Of a stretch of 64,000 nucleotides of DNA, positions 45,043-54,074 are shown one piece after another. The translations under genes and the position numbers were made by a program. This stretch comes from Galbibacter kalidii (lineage in GTDB: Bacteria; Bacteroidota; Bacteroidia; Flavobacteriales; Flavobacteriaceae), in contig NZ_JAPFGA010000009.1 of assembly GCF_026241135.1 (NCBI RefSeq), positions 105,997 to 169,996 of the forward strand. The letters run 5' to 3'. Below the pieces are notes generated by a model. It was not told where the DNA came from. It saw only the letters and a program-made list of their open reading frames with translations, and did no database searches. Within the stretch, counting starts at the first letter, position 1; each line of letters opens with the position of its first letter.

Positions 45043-45891
45043 TTATAATCGTTTCATGCTCAAGTTAAAATTTGTAATCATATTTCTTGAAACAGGCACG
45101 ATATATTTATTAATATGAAGTTGATAACCCTGAGCATTTCCATTAATTTTTTCTATGTAGTTATAATTTACTAGATAAGAACGATGTGTTTTAATTATAT
45201 TTGGGTATGTTTTTAAAAGAGTTTCCACATTCTTTAATGTAGTCCTTATCAATACTTTATTTGGATTTCGTTTATAAAGATATATTTCTAAATAGTTACC
45301 CTCTGATTTTGCAAACATAAATTGGTTTATGTCTAGTTCTAAATCGTTAATTTTTATATTATTATTTGCCCGTTTTATTACATGAGGATTATTTTTAATG
45401 TTATTGTTCAGAGTATTAGCACTGTTAGTATTTTTAGTGTTTAATCTGGCAAAATTTATTGGGATTAAGATTGTGATAAATAAGAGACCTACTAAAAATG
45501 TATTTCTAATTTCTTCAAACAAATAATCCCAAGACCAATTGTTTGCATTATCATAAATAATATCTCGAATCAAAAATTGTATTAAGCCTACAATCAGAAA
45601 AAAGAAGAAAATTAAAATTGCTTCTTTCCCAACGTTCCATCTATCCTCTAGTCTGAATACTTTTCCAACTATAGATAGAAGGTAAAGAACAATAGCTGGA
45701 GTTAATGAATGAATCATTGACACCCAGAAATAGTTCATTTTGTGCTCTGAATACTCTACATTAAAAGGTTCGAAGGCATAATTAAAAAGGAAGGTCATCA
45801 AAAAAAATAGAACAATTAATATTTTTAAGCTTTTCCCTTCATAGTAGAATGGATAGGGCTGTAATAAAAATTTGATGATATTATTTTTCAA
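45043..45891 (-). CDS. membrane-bound LytTR-family transcriptional regulator
   Basis: About 283 residues. Four hydrophobic helices (roughly residues 20-150) then a LytTR DNA-binding domain (about 190-283: MFAKSEGNYLEIYLYK, LIRTTLKNVETLLKTYPNIIKTHRSYLVNYNYIEKI). I prefer the TTG at 45891, giving MKNNIIKFLLQPYPFYYEGK, which matches flavobacterial paralogues; the frame can also begin at a GTG at 45966. There is no receiver domain, so the membrane part probably senses the signal or couples to another protein. It probably controls the neighbouring acyltransferase, and itself. Confidence 0.8.
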   Translation of the reverse strand: MKNNIIKFLLQPYPFYYEGKSLKILIVLFFLMTFLFNYAFEPFNVEYSEHKMNYFWVSMIHSLTPAIVLYLLSIVGKVFRLEDRWNVGKEAILIFFFFLIVGLIQFLIRDIIYDNANNWSWDYLFEEIRNTFLVGLLFITILIPINFARLNTKNTNSANTLNNNIKNNPHVIKRANNNIKINDLELDINQFMFAKSEGNYLEIYLYKRNPNKVLIRTTLKNVETLLKTYPNIIKTHRSYLVNYNYIEKINGNAQGYQLHINKYIVPVSRNMITNFNLSMKRL

Positions 45892-46325
45892 ACTTGTGAA
45901 GTAATAGATTGTTTTTTTGTAATAAAGACAACTACAAAAATAAGAGAAATATCCGGGAAAGCTCACAAAGTTATATGTTAGAGATCAATAGCGTCCAAAA
46001 CGTTTTTATTAAATTTTTTAAACATACTGAGTTTGTTGAGATTTTGATGAAGTTTCAATATATGTGGTTTGGTTTCGGTCTACGATAAAAATATTGAAAA
46101 TCAAGGAAGCAGTGGTGGCAAGAAGATAAAAATCTGTTTGAGTTCCGCCCTGAGGCGGAATGAGTTATTTTTATCTGTGGCTGGGGATTCCGTAGTATTT
46201 TCTTATGTTTTTATCGTCAGCCTAGATTTTTTTGGTTCGTTTTTTTATCAATGGAAAAAATGAACAGGTAAAATTCATTTAAGACGGAATTGGTAGGGGA
46301 TAAGACATTTAGCAGGTTAAAGAAA

Positions 46326-46352
46326 AAACTCCGGTAATCAGCCGGAGTTTAT
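46326..46352. terminator. hairpin terminator in 45.9-46.6 kb gap
   Basis: AAACTCCGG (46326-46334), 7-base loop, CCGGAGTTT (46342-46350), then ATTC. Region 45967-46571 has no convincing ORF; it also contains a GCCCTGAGGCGGA-type repeat (46147-46160), a CCCACTAAGTGGG palindrome (46430-46442), a TGCCG..GGCA stem and a CTTGGGTTATCCCAAG stem (about 46502-46517). These read as dispersed repeats rather than one RNA gene. Confidence 0.5.
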
Positions 46353-46571
46353 TCATCAATCAAAAAACGAACAGTTATGATAAACTGTTGTTACTGTCTA
46401 TATTTTTGTGTCTTTACCCACTAAGTGGGTTTTACCTGACTGCCGTTAGGCAAGTTTCCCCGATAAAATGGGCTAAGACTTATTTGTTTTTTTATATACC
46501 TCTTGGGTTATCCCAAGGCAGTTGATTGTGTTCTTACAGTTGTAAAATACAAAAAAATAAATAAAAGTTGA

Positions 46572-47435
46572 TTATCCCAAATAAGTTTTTAGGATTTTAC
46601 TTCTCGATGTATGCTTTAAACGTCTGATAGCCTTTTCTTTAATTTGACGCACACGTTCACGGGTTAGATCAAAGGTCTCGCCTATTTCTTCCAGCGTCAT
46701 CGGGTGTTGGTCACCCAAACCAAAATAAAGACGGATCACATCAGCTTCACGGGGAGTTAATGTTTCCAGGGCTCTTTCAATTTCGGTACGCAATGATTCG
46801 TGTAAAAGATCTTTGTCCGGATTTGGTGATTCTCCACTTCGTAATACGTCATAAAGGTTAGAATCTTCTCCTTCAACCAAAGGTGCGTCCATAGAAACGT
46901 GACGTCCTGAGTTTTTCATGGATTCCTTTACATCATTGATAGACATATCAAGTTCTTTGGCAATTTCTGCTGCCGAAGGGACCCTTTCATGTGCCTGCTC
47001 CAAAAAGGCGTAGGTCTTGTTAATTTTGTTGATCGAACCGATTTTGTTCAAAGGCAGGCGTACAATACGCGATTGTTCTGCCAAAGCCTGTAGGATAGAT
47101 TGACGAATCCACCATACAGCATAGGAAATGAATTTAAAACCACGTGTTTCATCAAAACGTTGCGCAGCTTTAATAAGACCTAGGTTCCCTTCATTGATCA
47201 AATCGGGCAAAGTTAATCCTTGGTTTTGATATTGCTTAGCAACAGAAACCACAAAACGCAAATTGGCTTTGGTCAATTTTTCCAAGGCAATTTGGTCACC
47301 GGCTTTGATACGCTGTGCCAGTTCTACCTCTTCGTCGGCCGTAATAAGGTCAACTTTACCAATTTCCTGAAGATACTTGTCTAAAGATGCAGTCTCCCTA
47401 TTGGTTACCTGCTTCGTAATTTTGAGCTGTCTCAT
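46572..47435 (-). CDS. rpoD: primary RNA polymerase sigma factor
   Basis: 287 residues. Regions seen in order: 1.2 ([25 protein letters not shown]), 2.1-2.4 ([57 protein letters not shown]), 3 ([31 protein letters not shown]) and 4.1-4.2 ([46 protein letters not shown]). Region 1.1 and the non-conserved insert are missing, as is normal for the Bacteroidota housekeeping sigma factor that recognises TTTG/TAnnTTTG promoters. It is monocistronic, with repeats on both sides. Confidence 0.96.
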   Translation of the reverse strand: MRQLKITKQVTNRETASLDKYLQEIGKVDLITADEEVELAQRIKAGDQIALEKLTKANLRFVVSVAKQYQNQGLTLPDLINEGNLGLIKAAQRFDETRGFKFISYAVWWIRQSILQALAEQSRIVRLPLNKIGSINKINKTYAFLEQAHERVPSAAEIAKELDMSINDVKESMKNSGRHVSMDAPLVEGEDSNLYDVLRSGESPNPDKDLLHESLRTEIERALETLTPREADVIRLYFGLGDQHPMTLEEIGETFDLTRERVRQIKEKAIRRLKHTSRSKILKTYLG

Positions 47436-47460
47436 CTATTTTCTCTCCTCACTGTTTTTA

Positions 47461-47552
47461 ATCCCACTAAGTGGGTTTAATTCCCCGATGCTTTGCATCG
47501 AAAGAATTAAGGTTTGTTTGAATACCTCGTGATCCCGATAACTACCGGGATG
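47461..47552. repeat. cluster of three palindromes upstream of rpoD
   Basis: CCCACTAAGTGGG (about 47463-47475, same as 46430-46442 on the other side of rpoD), CGATGCTTTGCATCG (about 47487-47501) and ATCCCG...CGGGAT (about 47532-47552). They occupy the 5' region of the sigma gene, so the promoter must be between or beyond them; the A/T-rich run at 47610-47645 is the likeliest place. Confidence 0.55.
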
Positions 47553-47704
47553 CCCCCAAGGTGTTTGAGTAATCGGGTGTACAAGTTATTATACGTAAGA
47601 TGATGAGGAAATGTTACAAAAAAAGTAAAAAAATTTTTTTGGGGAGGTGTGAAAAGTGTGGTCTGGCTTGAAATGGAGGACTAAAGTTGCTTTAATTATT
47701 ATAG

Positions 47705-47777
47705 TGTCAGGTTGAGCGCAGTCGAAACCTTATTGATTTCAACTGGTAATTAGTTCTCGACTGCGCTCGAACTGACA
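47705..47777. repeat. inverted-repeat pair TGTCAG...GCGCAGTCGA
   Basis: Left arm 47705-47729 (TGTCAGGTTGAGCGCAGTCG...) and right arm 47753-47777 are about 84% inverted copies around 23 bases. MITE- or REP-like unit between rpoD and the M61 gene, which both read leftward. Confidence 0.7.
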
Positions 47778-47791
47778 AGTGTTTAAATTTT

Positions 47792-49645
47792 CTAGCCTTT
47801 CAACCAAACATTTCGCAATTGCACTTGCTCATCAGGGGCACTTTCCACTTCTATAAGCTGTGTTTTTTCAACCTGTGGAATCCCAACTTTTCCTTCAAGG
47901 GTTATTTCTTCTCCATCTCTTTCTATCACTAGGTTGAGGGCTGTATCAGCTTGCCATGCCATGGAACTGATGACCACATCACGGATTGCCTCTATGGTAA
48001 AAGCTTTTCCGTTAACCGATTTGATGATGTCCCCGGTTTGAAGTCCGATTTCTTCCATGGAAGTGTTCAGCTCGGTATTTCTGACAAAAACAGCCTTGGT
48101 TTGCGGATTTACATCAATAAAAGGAATTTGTCCGTTAAGGAAAAAACCGCAAGGCGCCATTCCGCTATCTAGCGTTAATCCTACTTTACTGAAATAATCC
48201 TCGTATGGAATCGGAGTATCTCCCACGACATGTGTGTTGAAGAATGTTTCCACTTCAGGATAGGTGAGCGCAACAATTTTTTCCAGCAGTTCTTCATCCT
48301 TAAAAGGTTTGTCCACTCCATATTCTTCAGATAGTCGTTTCATCAGCCATAAAATCCCTTTTTCACCATTACTTTGTTCGCGGATGATAAGATCGAGACA
48401 CATCCCGATCAAAGCCCCTTTTTCATACACATTGGCGTAATTTTCTTTGTAAGGCGCTACAAGGATATTCTTACTCATGTTTGTAAAAGACATCTCGTCG
48501 TCATATCGTTTTGAATTTTGAACCTTGCCAACGATCCTGTTGTAAAATTCATTTTGATCGATAAGCCCCTGATTTATTTGAAACAGATTGGCAAAATATT
48601 CGGTTACACCTTCATACATCCACAGGTGTTGTGACATTTTTGGATCGTTGTAATCAAAATATTGAATTTCTTCGGAATGAACCGACAGCGGGGTCACGAT
48701 ATGAAAGAACTCATGCGAAACTACATCGGTCATGGTTTCTACCAAGGCTTCTTTTGGCATGGTCTCGGGAAGCACCACGGTGGTACTGGTGTGGTGCTCT
48801 AAAGCGCCAAATCCGGTAGGGGCTCCTTCGCCCATATCACCGAGGAATAACAGGATGTGGTATTTTTTTGTGGCGTTGATGGCTCCTAAAAATGTTTTTT
48901 GGGCCTTCATCATTTTTTCCATTTCGTTTTTGATACTCGAAGCCGAATAGATCTTGCTCGGAGAGTAAACGGATAGTGTTACTTCAATATCGTTGACCGT
49001 AAAGCTTTGCGAATCGGGTCTTGAATACATCACCGGATTGTCGGTCACTTCAAAATAACGGTTGGCGATAAAAGTATCTGTGTTTTCTTTTTTTGTTTCT
49101 ACTTTCTCCAAGGAAGTAGCAGATTTAAATCCAGCAGGATAACTGAAAGTAAGTTGGTATGGACGTTCCTTTAGATCGTCAAAATACCCTACAAACATAT
49201 GGAGGTTTAAAAAGTAATTCTCGTTGGCTTCTATGTTACTTCCGGCAGGGGAGAAGACAGGTTCTTCATATTCGGTTTCCGTATCAAAAGAATCGTTGAC
49301 GTCATATTCCAATCGATCCAAATGCGTAGCATTGGCAATGCTCCACGTATTTTCATCCACAGCAGAAACCTGCATGGGTTTGTTGTCATAATCATAAGCG
49401 GTCACATTTTCAACAAACTTTCCGTAGTTATTGTTGCTGTATGTGCCGGGAACGGTCTTCGGAATGTGGAAATTAACGGTTTCAGTAGTAAAACGCCCCG
49501 GATTCGTCACTACATGTACTTTATCATTGTTTACTTCTACAAGATCTATGTTTACATCTACAGCGGTTGCTGTTGCCAGATCATTTACTTTTGGGGTACA
49601 GGCTGCAATTATGGCAGCAAAAATTAAAAAGGTTATTTTTTTCAT
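47792..49645 (-). CDS. M61-family peptidase with PDZ domain, lipoprotein
   Basis: 617 residues from the ATG at 49645, which gives MKKITFLIFAAIIAAC with lipobox Cys16 (an in-frame codon ten residues upstream is less likely). M61 N-terminal beta domain, then a thermolysin-like domain with HEFFH (His311, Glu312, His315) and MYEGVTEYFANL supplying the third zinc ligand, and a PDZ domain in the last ~110 residues (MEEIGLQTGDIIKSVNGK). Family members are glycyl aminopeptidases or related. It acts in the periplasm or on the surface, probably in protein turnover. Last of three genes in one direction. Confidence 0.9.
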   Translation of the reverse strand: MKKITFLIFAAIIAACTPKVNDLATATAVDVNIDLVEVNNDKVHVVTNPGRFTTETVNFHIPKTVPGTYSNNNYGKFVENVTAYDYDNKPMQVSAVDENTWSIANATHLDRLEYDVNDSFDTETEYEEPVFSPAGSNIEANENYFLNLHMFVGYFDDLKERPYQLTFSYPAGFKSATSLEKVETKKENTDTFIANRYFEVTDNPVMYSRPDSQSFTVNDIEVTLSVYSPSKIYSASSIKNEMEKMMKAQKTFLGAINATKKYHILLFLGDMGEGAPTGFGALEHHTSTTVVLPETMPKEALVETMTDVVSHEFFHIVTPLSVHSEEIQYFDYNDPKMSQHLWMYEGVTEYFANLFQINQGLIDQNEFYNRIVGKVQNSKRYDDEMSFTNMSKNILVAPYKENYANVYEKGALIGMCLDLIIREQSNGEKGILWLMKRLSEEYGVDKPFKDEELLEKIVALTYPEVETFFNTHVVGDTPIPYEDYFSKVGLTLDSGMAPCGFFLNGQIPFIDVNPQTKAVFVRNTELNTSMEEIGLQTGDIIKSVNGKAFTIEAIRDVVISSMAWQADTALNLVIERDGEEITLEGKVGIPQVEKTQLIEVESAPDEQVQLRNVWLKG

Positions 49646-49706
49646 ATTCGAATTTCTCGTTAAGACGGCTTCCATCTTATATTATTAATTTTTTTGTTGA
49701 ATTCTT

Positions 49707-50519
49707 TTAAAACAGTTTTTCCAAATATTTGGCGACACCATTTTCTTTGTGGTGATTTGTAATGGCATCGGCTACTTTTTTAACCTCGTCCCTTGCATTT
49801 TTAACAGCGACTCCGTGACCCACAGCACGGACCATCTCCACATCGTTGTAGTTATCGCCAAAAGCAACCACCTCCGAAAGGTTTATTTTCGGATAGAAAT
49901 GCTCCAACAGTTTAGTGATTCCGGTTAATTTGGAAACTTCTTTGTTTGCGATCTCAATATAAGTGTCTTTAGATCGATATAAATGTAACGAATTGTTAAA
50001 ATTTTCTTTCAGATATTGAAAAGCCTTTTCAACAGTTTCGCCACTGCCCATACACATGATTTTGTGTGCTCCTTTTTGTTCTTGTTTCCATTTTTGGACC
50101 ACATCGCGATTGCTCATGATCTCAGGCTTGGCCTTGGTGTTGTTCATTTCCCGTTTTGCCCAGTAGTCCATGGTTTCAACATACCATTCGTTGTTGTGAA
50201 AAAGGCCGATATGGAATTTTTCTTCGGAAGTGTTCTCGTTATAATCCACCAGAGTTTCTATCTGTTCCATAGGAATTTCAGTAGAATGAATCACCTTGTC
50301 GTCTTGGGTAATAAGTGCGCCGTTGAAGGCAATAAGCGGACTCCCGAGGATGTTCAGTCGTTCTTGCAGGTGGTACATCTGTCGGGGCATTCTGGCCGAG
50401 ACTAAAATAAATGGGGTTTTTTCTTTCAATCGATCAACCTGTTGGATAGTTGATACTGAGATATCCCGATCGGAATTTAAAAGCGTCCCGTCGATATCAC
50501 TAAAAATAATTTTGTACAT
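49707..50519 (-). CDS. Cof-type HAD hydrolase
   Basis: 270-residue cytoplasmic phosphatase of the HAD superfamily, class IIB. Motif I FSDIDGTLLNSD with two Asp, motif II ILVSARMPRQMYHL, motif III Lys in EVSKLTGITKLLEHF, and motif IV VVAFGDNYNDVEMVRAVG. Such enzymes dephosphorylate sugar phosphates, flavin precursors or pyridoxal phosphate; the substrate cannot be read from sequence. It begins two bases after the stop of the beta-lactamase-like gene, so they are cotranscribed. Confidence 0.92.
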   Translation of the reverse strand: MYKIIFSDIDGTLLNSDRDISVSTIQQVDRLKEKTPFILVSARMPRQMYHLQERLNILGSPLIAFNGALITQDDKVIHSTEIPMEQIETLVDYNENTSEEKFHIGLFHNNEWYVETMDYWAKREMNNTKAKPEIMSNRDVVQKWKQEQKGAHKIMCMGSGETVEKAFQYLKENFNNSLHLYRSKDTYIEIANKEVSKLTGITKLLEHFYPKINLSEVVAFGDNYNDVEMVRAVGHGVAVKNARDEVKKVADAITNHHKENGVAKYLEKLF

Positions 50520-50521
50520 GT

Positions 50522-51868
50522 TTATAGATTGGTTTTTATAAAGGGGATTTCCTGTCCGTTTTGGTGTAGCATTAATCCCACAACGGTGTTGTTTTCATCG
50601 CGTTCAAAAACGATTTTTGCTTTGACCACTTTATAAAAGAAGGTATAATCCCCTTCATAATAGATGGGGAATTCCGGTTGTCCGGAAAGTTGTGCATGCA
50701 TATCATCTTCTTTTATGGTGAAATTATAGGAGAGGCCAAGTCCGTCGTTAATGTATTTGCCTTCATAATCCTGTAATTCCTCGGGAGTGATAGCAACTTC
50801 TTCTTTGGCCACGTCTAGCGGACTTCTTTTAGGGTCGATTATATATTTAGCAATGTCTTCTGCCGGACTGGAGCCCGAATTGGTCATAATGGCAATCACC
50901 CGCTTACCACTCAGGTCGACTGCCAGGAAAGTCCTGAATCCACCTGTACCACCTCCGTGAGCGATGATGTTTTGCTCGATAAACCATCCGAGCCCGTGCT
51001 CTAGCCCTTTCTCATCCTTAAACTGAAGGCTTGTAGTTAATTTTTGAGCTTCAAGCAACGGATTTTCAGGATCGAGATAGCTTTTCCCGTATTTTACCAG
51101 GTCTTTGATACTACTTCTCAATGCACCGGCAGGGGCAATAGCCTTAAAATTCCAATGCGAGACTTGCTGATCTCCCATATAACCTTTGGCAAAATTCGAT
51201 TTTTGACTGTTGGGAACAGTAAGGAAAGTATGTTGTAAATCCAGAGGAGTCAATATGTCTTCCTGAAGCAGTTCTTTATAAGGTTTGTTTTTATAGATGG
51301 AAAGGATTTCGCCCAATAAAGCTGCTCCGAGATTGGAATACATAAAGTTTTTGTCGACACTACGGGGGATGTAATGACTTAAAAATGCAAACATATTTTC
51401 GCGTGTATAATCCACATAGGGATCAAGATTGGAAGCTGTACCCATGTTTCCCGGAAGGCGAGGAAGACCCGATGAATGTGTTGAAAGACTCTTTAAACTT
51501 ACTTCAACACCATTTTTATCGGTAAGATCTATGGAATCCGGTAAAAATAGATTGGCTGCGTCATTGATGTCAATGCTGTCTTCTGTAGCATATTTGGCCA
51601 ACAATAAAGCGGTAAAGGTTTTAGTAATAGAACCGATTTCATACAACGTATTCTCATCGGCTTTTACTTGTGTTTCAAGATTTTTATAACCGTGTACATA
51701 AAAATGAGTCCCGGTAGAATCAGAGAGGCCTATAGCAATAGAGGGATTAATTTTGTTTTTGACACGATATTGTATTTCTTTTTTTACTTCCTTCGGGATT
51801 TGTGCAGTTCCAATAGAAAAAAAGAATATAAATACCGCAAAGATGGCGGGATGTTTAATACTGTTCAT
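50522..51868 (-). CDS. serine hydrolase, class C beta-lactamase-like
   Basis: 448 residues from the ATG at 51868 (a TTG four codons earlier is possible). Signal peptide ends SIGTAQ. Beta-lactamase/AmpC-like domain: SxxK in IGSITKTFTALLLAKY, YxN-type YSNLGAALLGEIL, and HGGGTGGFRTF as the third motif. A C-terminal domain of about 90 residues (ITPEELQDYEGKYI) is the DUF3471-like lipocalin fold often attached to these esterases/D-aminopeptidases. It is more likely an esterase or peptidase than a true beta-lactamase. First gene of a three-gene leftward unit. Confidence 0.9.
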   Translation of the reverse strand: MNSIKHPAIFAVFIFFFSIGTAQIPKEVKKEIQYRVKNKINPSIAIGLSDSTGTHFYVHGYKNLETQVKADENTLYEIGSITKTFTALLLAKYATEDSIDINDAANLFLPDSIDLTDKNGVEVSLKSLSTHSSGLPRLPGNMGTASNLDPYVDYTRENMFAFLSHYIPRSVDKNFMYSNLGAALLGEILSIYKNKPYKELLQEDILTPLDLQHTFLTVPNSQKSNFAKGYMGDQQVSHWNFKAIAPAGALRSSIKDLVKYGKSYLDPENPLLEAQKLTTSLQFKDEKGLEHGLGWFIEQNIIAHGGGTGGFRTFLAVDLSGKRVIAIMTNSGSSPAEDIAKYIIDPKRSPLDVAKEEVAITPEELQDYEGKYINDGLGLSYNFTIKEDDMHAQLSGQPEFPIYYEGDYTFFYKVVKAKIVFERDENNTVVGLMLHQNGQEIPFIKTNL

Positions 51869-52037
51869 TAGGATGTTCAATTCTTAAGAACGCAAAGGTA
51901 ATAAACACTATTGAGAATAAGGTTTTTTATGTAAAAACCTGTTGTATACATAAAAAAGTTGTTCATGAGACAGATAATCGGCCATTTTTGATCATAAGAC
52001 ACCTGTATACTAGTATAAAGCAATGGATTAAGCATAG

Positions 52038-52092
52038 TTATAGCGTATTTATAGCGCATATATGCCGTATATATAGCGTGTATATAACGTAT
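52038..52092. repeat. five 11-bp tandem repeats, consensus WTATAGCGTAT
   Basis: Five consecutive units: TTATAGCGTAT, TTATAGCGCAT, ATATGCCGTAT, ATATAGCGTGT, ATATAACGTAT. A CG step is at the same place in each unit. The array is about one helical turn per unit, located 77 bases upstream of the nuclease -7 element and in the divergent space between two genes. The rest of 51869-52191 has no ORF. Confidence 0.8.
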
Positions 52093-52168
52093 TTCATTTA
52101 TAAGAAACACATAGTATAGCCAATTGAAAAAAGTTTAAACGAGTTCATAAACTTAAAGTGGAGTGTTT

Positions 52169-52176
52169 TACTTTTG
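52169..52176 (+). promoter_or_regulatory. -7 element of the S1/P1 nuclease gene
   Basis: TACTTTTG matches TAnnTTTG. It overlaps the TTG codon at 52174, so transcription would start near 52183 and translation at the ATG at 52192. No clear -33 TTTG. Confidence 0.5.
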
Positions 52177-52191
52177 AAAAAAATTAAACCG

Positions 52192-52962
52192 ATGCGATTT
52201 TTACTTATTATTTGTCTTTTGTGCGTTCAACAAACTATAGCAAACACTCCGTTTTGGGGCAAAACAGGTCATAGGGTGGTTGGCGAAGTGGCTGAACAAC
52301 ACTTAAACAGAAGAACCCAACGGAAAATAGCTAAACTGTTGGACGGGCAAAGCTTGGCTTTGGTGGCCAATTATGCAGACGATATCAAATCTGATGACCG
52401 TTTTAAGGAATTCGGACCTTGGCATTATGTGAATTTTCCCTTCGGAAAAAAATACGGAGAAGAAACGCCAAGTGAATACGGAGATATTGTTGTCGCGATA
52501 GAAAAGTGTATCGCCATAATCAAAGATAAAGAGGCTTCAAAAGCAGACAGGGCTTTCTACCTGAAGTTGCTCGTTCATTTTATGGGTGATCTACACCAGC
52601 CCATGCATGTGGGAAGGGCAGAAGATAAAGGTGGAAACGATATTCAAGTGCGTTGGTTTAATAAAGGTACTAATCTACACCGATTATGGGATAGTGACAT
52701 GATCGATTTTTACGGAATGAGCTATACCGAATTGGCAACCAACCTTCCCGTATATTCCAAAGCACAGAAAAAAGCCATAGTTTCCGGAGACTTATTGGAT
52801 TGGGTAGATGAAACCCGGCAAATAACCAAAAAAGTCTATGCTTCAGTAGAAATTGGGGAAAAGTTGGGTTATCGCTATATGTATGACCATTTTGATCTTG
52901 TTAGAAGCCAACTTGAAAAAGGCGGACTGCGCCTTGCCGAAATTTTAAATGAGTTGTTTTAG
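52192..52962 (+). CDS. S1/P1-family nuclease, secreted
   Basis: 256 residues. Signal peptide RFLLIICLLCVQQTIAN. The zinc trio is built from TPFWGKTGHRVVGEVAEQHL (Trp and first His), YADDIKSDDRF and WHYVNFPF, LLVHFMGDLHQPMHVGRAEDKGGND and NLHRLWDSDMID; all conserved His/Asp are present. Such enzymes degrade single-stranded DNA and RNA and remove 3'-phosphates, scavenging nucleotides and phosphate. In mature proteins of this family the Trp is at the N-terminus, which here would require cleavage just before FW or W. The start was set by the promoter element. Confidence 0.92.
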   Translation: MRFLLIICLLCVQQTIANTPFWGKTGHRVVGEVAEQHLNRRTQRKIAKLLDGQSLALVANYADDIKSDDRFKEFGPWHYVNFPFGKKYGEETPSEYGDIVVAIEKCIAIIKDKEASKADRAFYLKLLVHFMGDLHQPMHVGRAEDKGGNDIQVRWFNKGTNLHRLWDSDMIDFYGMSYTELATNLPVYSKAQKKAIVSGDLLDWVDETRQITKKVYASVEIGEKLGYRYMYDHFDLVRSQLEKGGLRLAEILNELF

Positions 52963-52967
52963 TTTTA

Positions 52968-53843
52968 TCAATCCGTAATCACCGTTTTTAACTCGTTTCG
53001 GTATTGTGATGGCGACTTTCCGGTGAATTTTTTAAACGATTTGTTGAAATATGAAAAGTTGTTAAATCCGCTTTCATAACATATTTCAGTAATTCCAATT
53101 GGCTTTTCAGCCAAGAGTTTAGAAGCGTGAACCAATCTGTATTCATTTACAAAATGTGTAAAGGTCTTTCCGGTGATCTGTTTGAAATAACGGCAAAAAG
53201 AAGGCACGGTCATTCCGGAAATATTGGCAATTTCCTCTAACGGGATCTGCTCCTGGAAATGGGTTTTTACATAGTTGAACACCACATTGATGCGGTCGTT
53301 GTCTTGCACATCGGCTTGCAGGGAATAACCTTCAGCATTCAGGATTTGATATTCTTTGGATAGTTGCAGTTCGTTAAGGATGGAAAGAAAAGCGAGTAGA
53401 CGATCAAAATTGTTCATGTTCTCCATGGCTTCGATTTGTTCTCCCAACACCTCTTTGGTCTTTCCTGTAAAAGCCAATCCACCTTTACAGCGTTTAAACA
53501 AGAGATTGATATTGTTCATTTCGGGTTTCGACATCAATTCAGCACCTAAAAAATCAGGCAGCATTTGAATCACGACTTCATCTTCATTTCCAGTGAATTT
53601 ATCGGTAAATCCGCAATGTGGCAGATTAGACCCAATCAATATTAAATCCCCATCAGTATAATAAGAAATATGACTTCCTATCTGTCTTTTTCCGGCTCCA
53701 CCTTTTACATAGACCAGCTCAATTTCCGGATGATAATGCCAATATGATGTGTTTTGGTTCTGATTCTCTTTGTATTTGATAAAAGAAAAAGAGCTCCCAA
53801 AGCTTGGGTTAATGACTTCTAATGCGGGCTTCTTTATGTTCAT
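52968..53843 (-). CDS. AraC-family regulator with cupin domain
   Basis: 291 residues: N-terminal cupin (YWHYHPEIELVYVKGGAGKRQIG, DGDLILIGSNLPHCGF) and two C-terminal helix-turn-helix motifs (PLEEIANISGMTVPSFCRYFKQITGKTF and GITEICYESGFNNFSYFNKSFKKFTGKSPSQYR). It senses a small molecule, typically a sugar, and activates transcription. It is convergent with the nuclease gene (5 bases between stops). The target genes are not evident; the neighbouring 54 kb gene is divergent and is a candidate. Confidence 0.9.
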   Translation of the reverse strand: MNIKKPALEVINPSFGSSFSFIKYKENQNQNTSYWHYHPEIELVYVKGGAGKRQIGSHISYYTDGDLILIGSNLPHCGFTDKFTGNEDEVVIQMLPDFLGAELMSKPEMNNINLLFKRCKGGLAFTGKTKEVLGEQIEAMENMNNFDRLLAFLSILNELQLSKEYQILNAEGYSLQADVQDNDRINVVFNYVKTHFQEQIPLEEIANISGMTVPSFCRYFKQITGKTFTHFVNEYRLVHASKLLAEKPIGITEICYESGFNNFSYFNKSFKKFTGKSPSQYRNELKTVITD

Positions 53844-54001
53844 ATTATAACGTATTTAGTTGTGGGTGTTATTAATATACGTTTTATAAAGGTGCGCAAT
53901 GTATAGAATATTACCTTAAATATGTGTTATTTTAACGTGAATTTAATGTTAATGTTTGAGTAATGGTAAAATAGTACATAAACTAGAAAATTCAGATGTA
54001 G

Positions 54002-54029
54002 TTTGCTTTGGGTTTGTGCCATAGCTTTG
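54002..54029 (+). promoter_or_regulatory. promoter of the 199-aa secreted protein
   Basis: TTTG (54002-54005), 16-base spacer, TAGCTTTG (54022-54029, perfect -7). The spacer is shorter than the usual 19-21 bases. The start of transcription should be near 54036, 40 bases before the ATG. The rest of 53844-54074 is AT-rich with no further feature seen. Confidence 0.45.
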
Positions 54030-54074
54030 TAGTGTAATTACAAGTTAATTGTTTAACTATTTAAAAATTGCAAA

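Noticed and set aside
46069..46263. 64-residue ORF upstream of rpoD
   Set aside because: It runs through a GCCTGAGGCGG-type repeat and has no recognisable protein character.
45967..46571. Structured RNA gene (for example 6S or tmRNA)
   Set aside because: Several hairpins are present but they match dispersed repeats found elsewhere in the window. No single promoter-terminator unit could be drawn.
50522..51868. Beta-lactam resistance gene
   Set aside because: It has the SxxK and YxN motifs of the superfamily, but the C-terminal lipocalin-like domain and HGGGTGG motif are more typical of esterases or D-aminopeptidases.
52038..52092. Origin iterons
   Set aside because: Five 11-mers could resemble iterons, but there is no Rep or DnaA gene and no plasmid context nearby.
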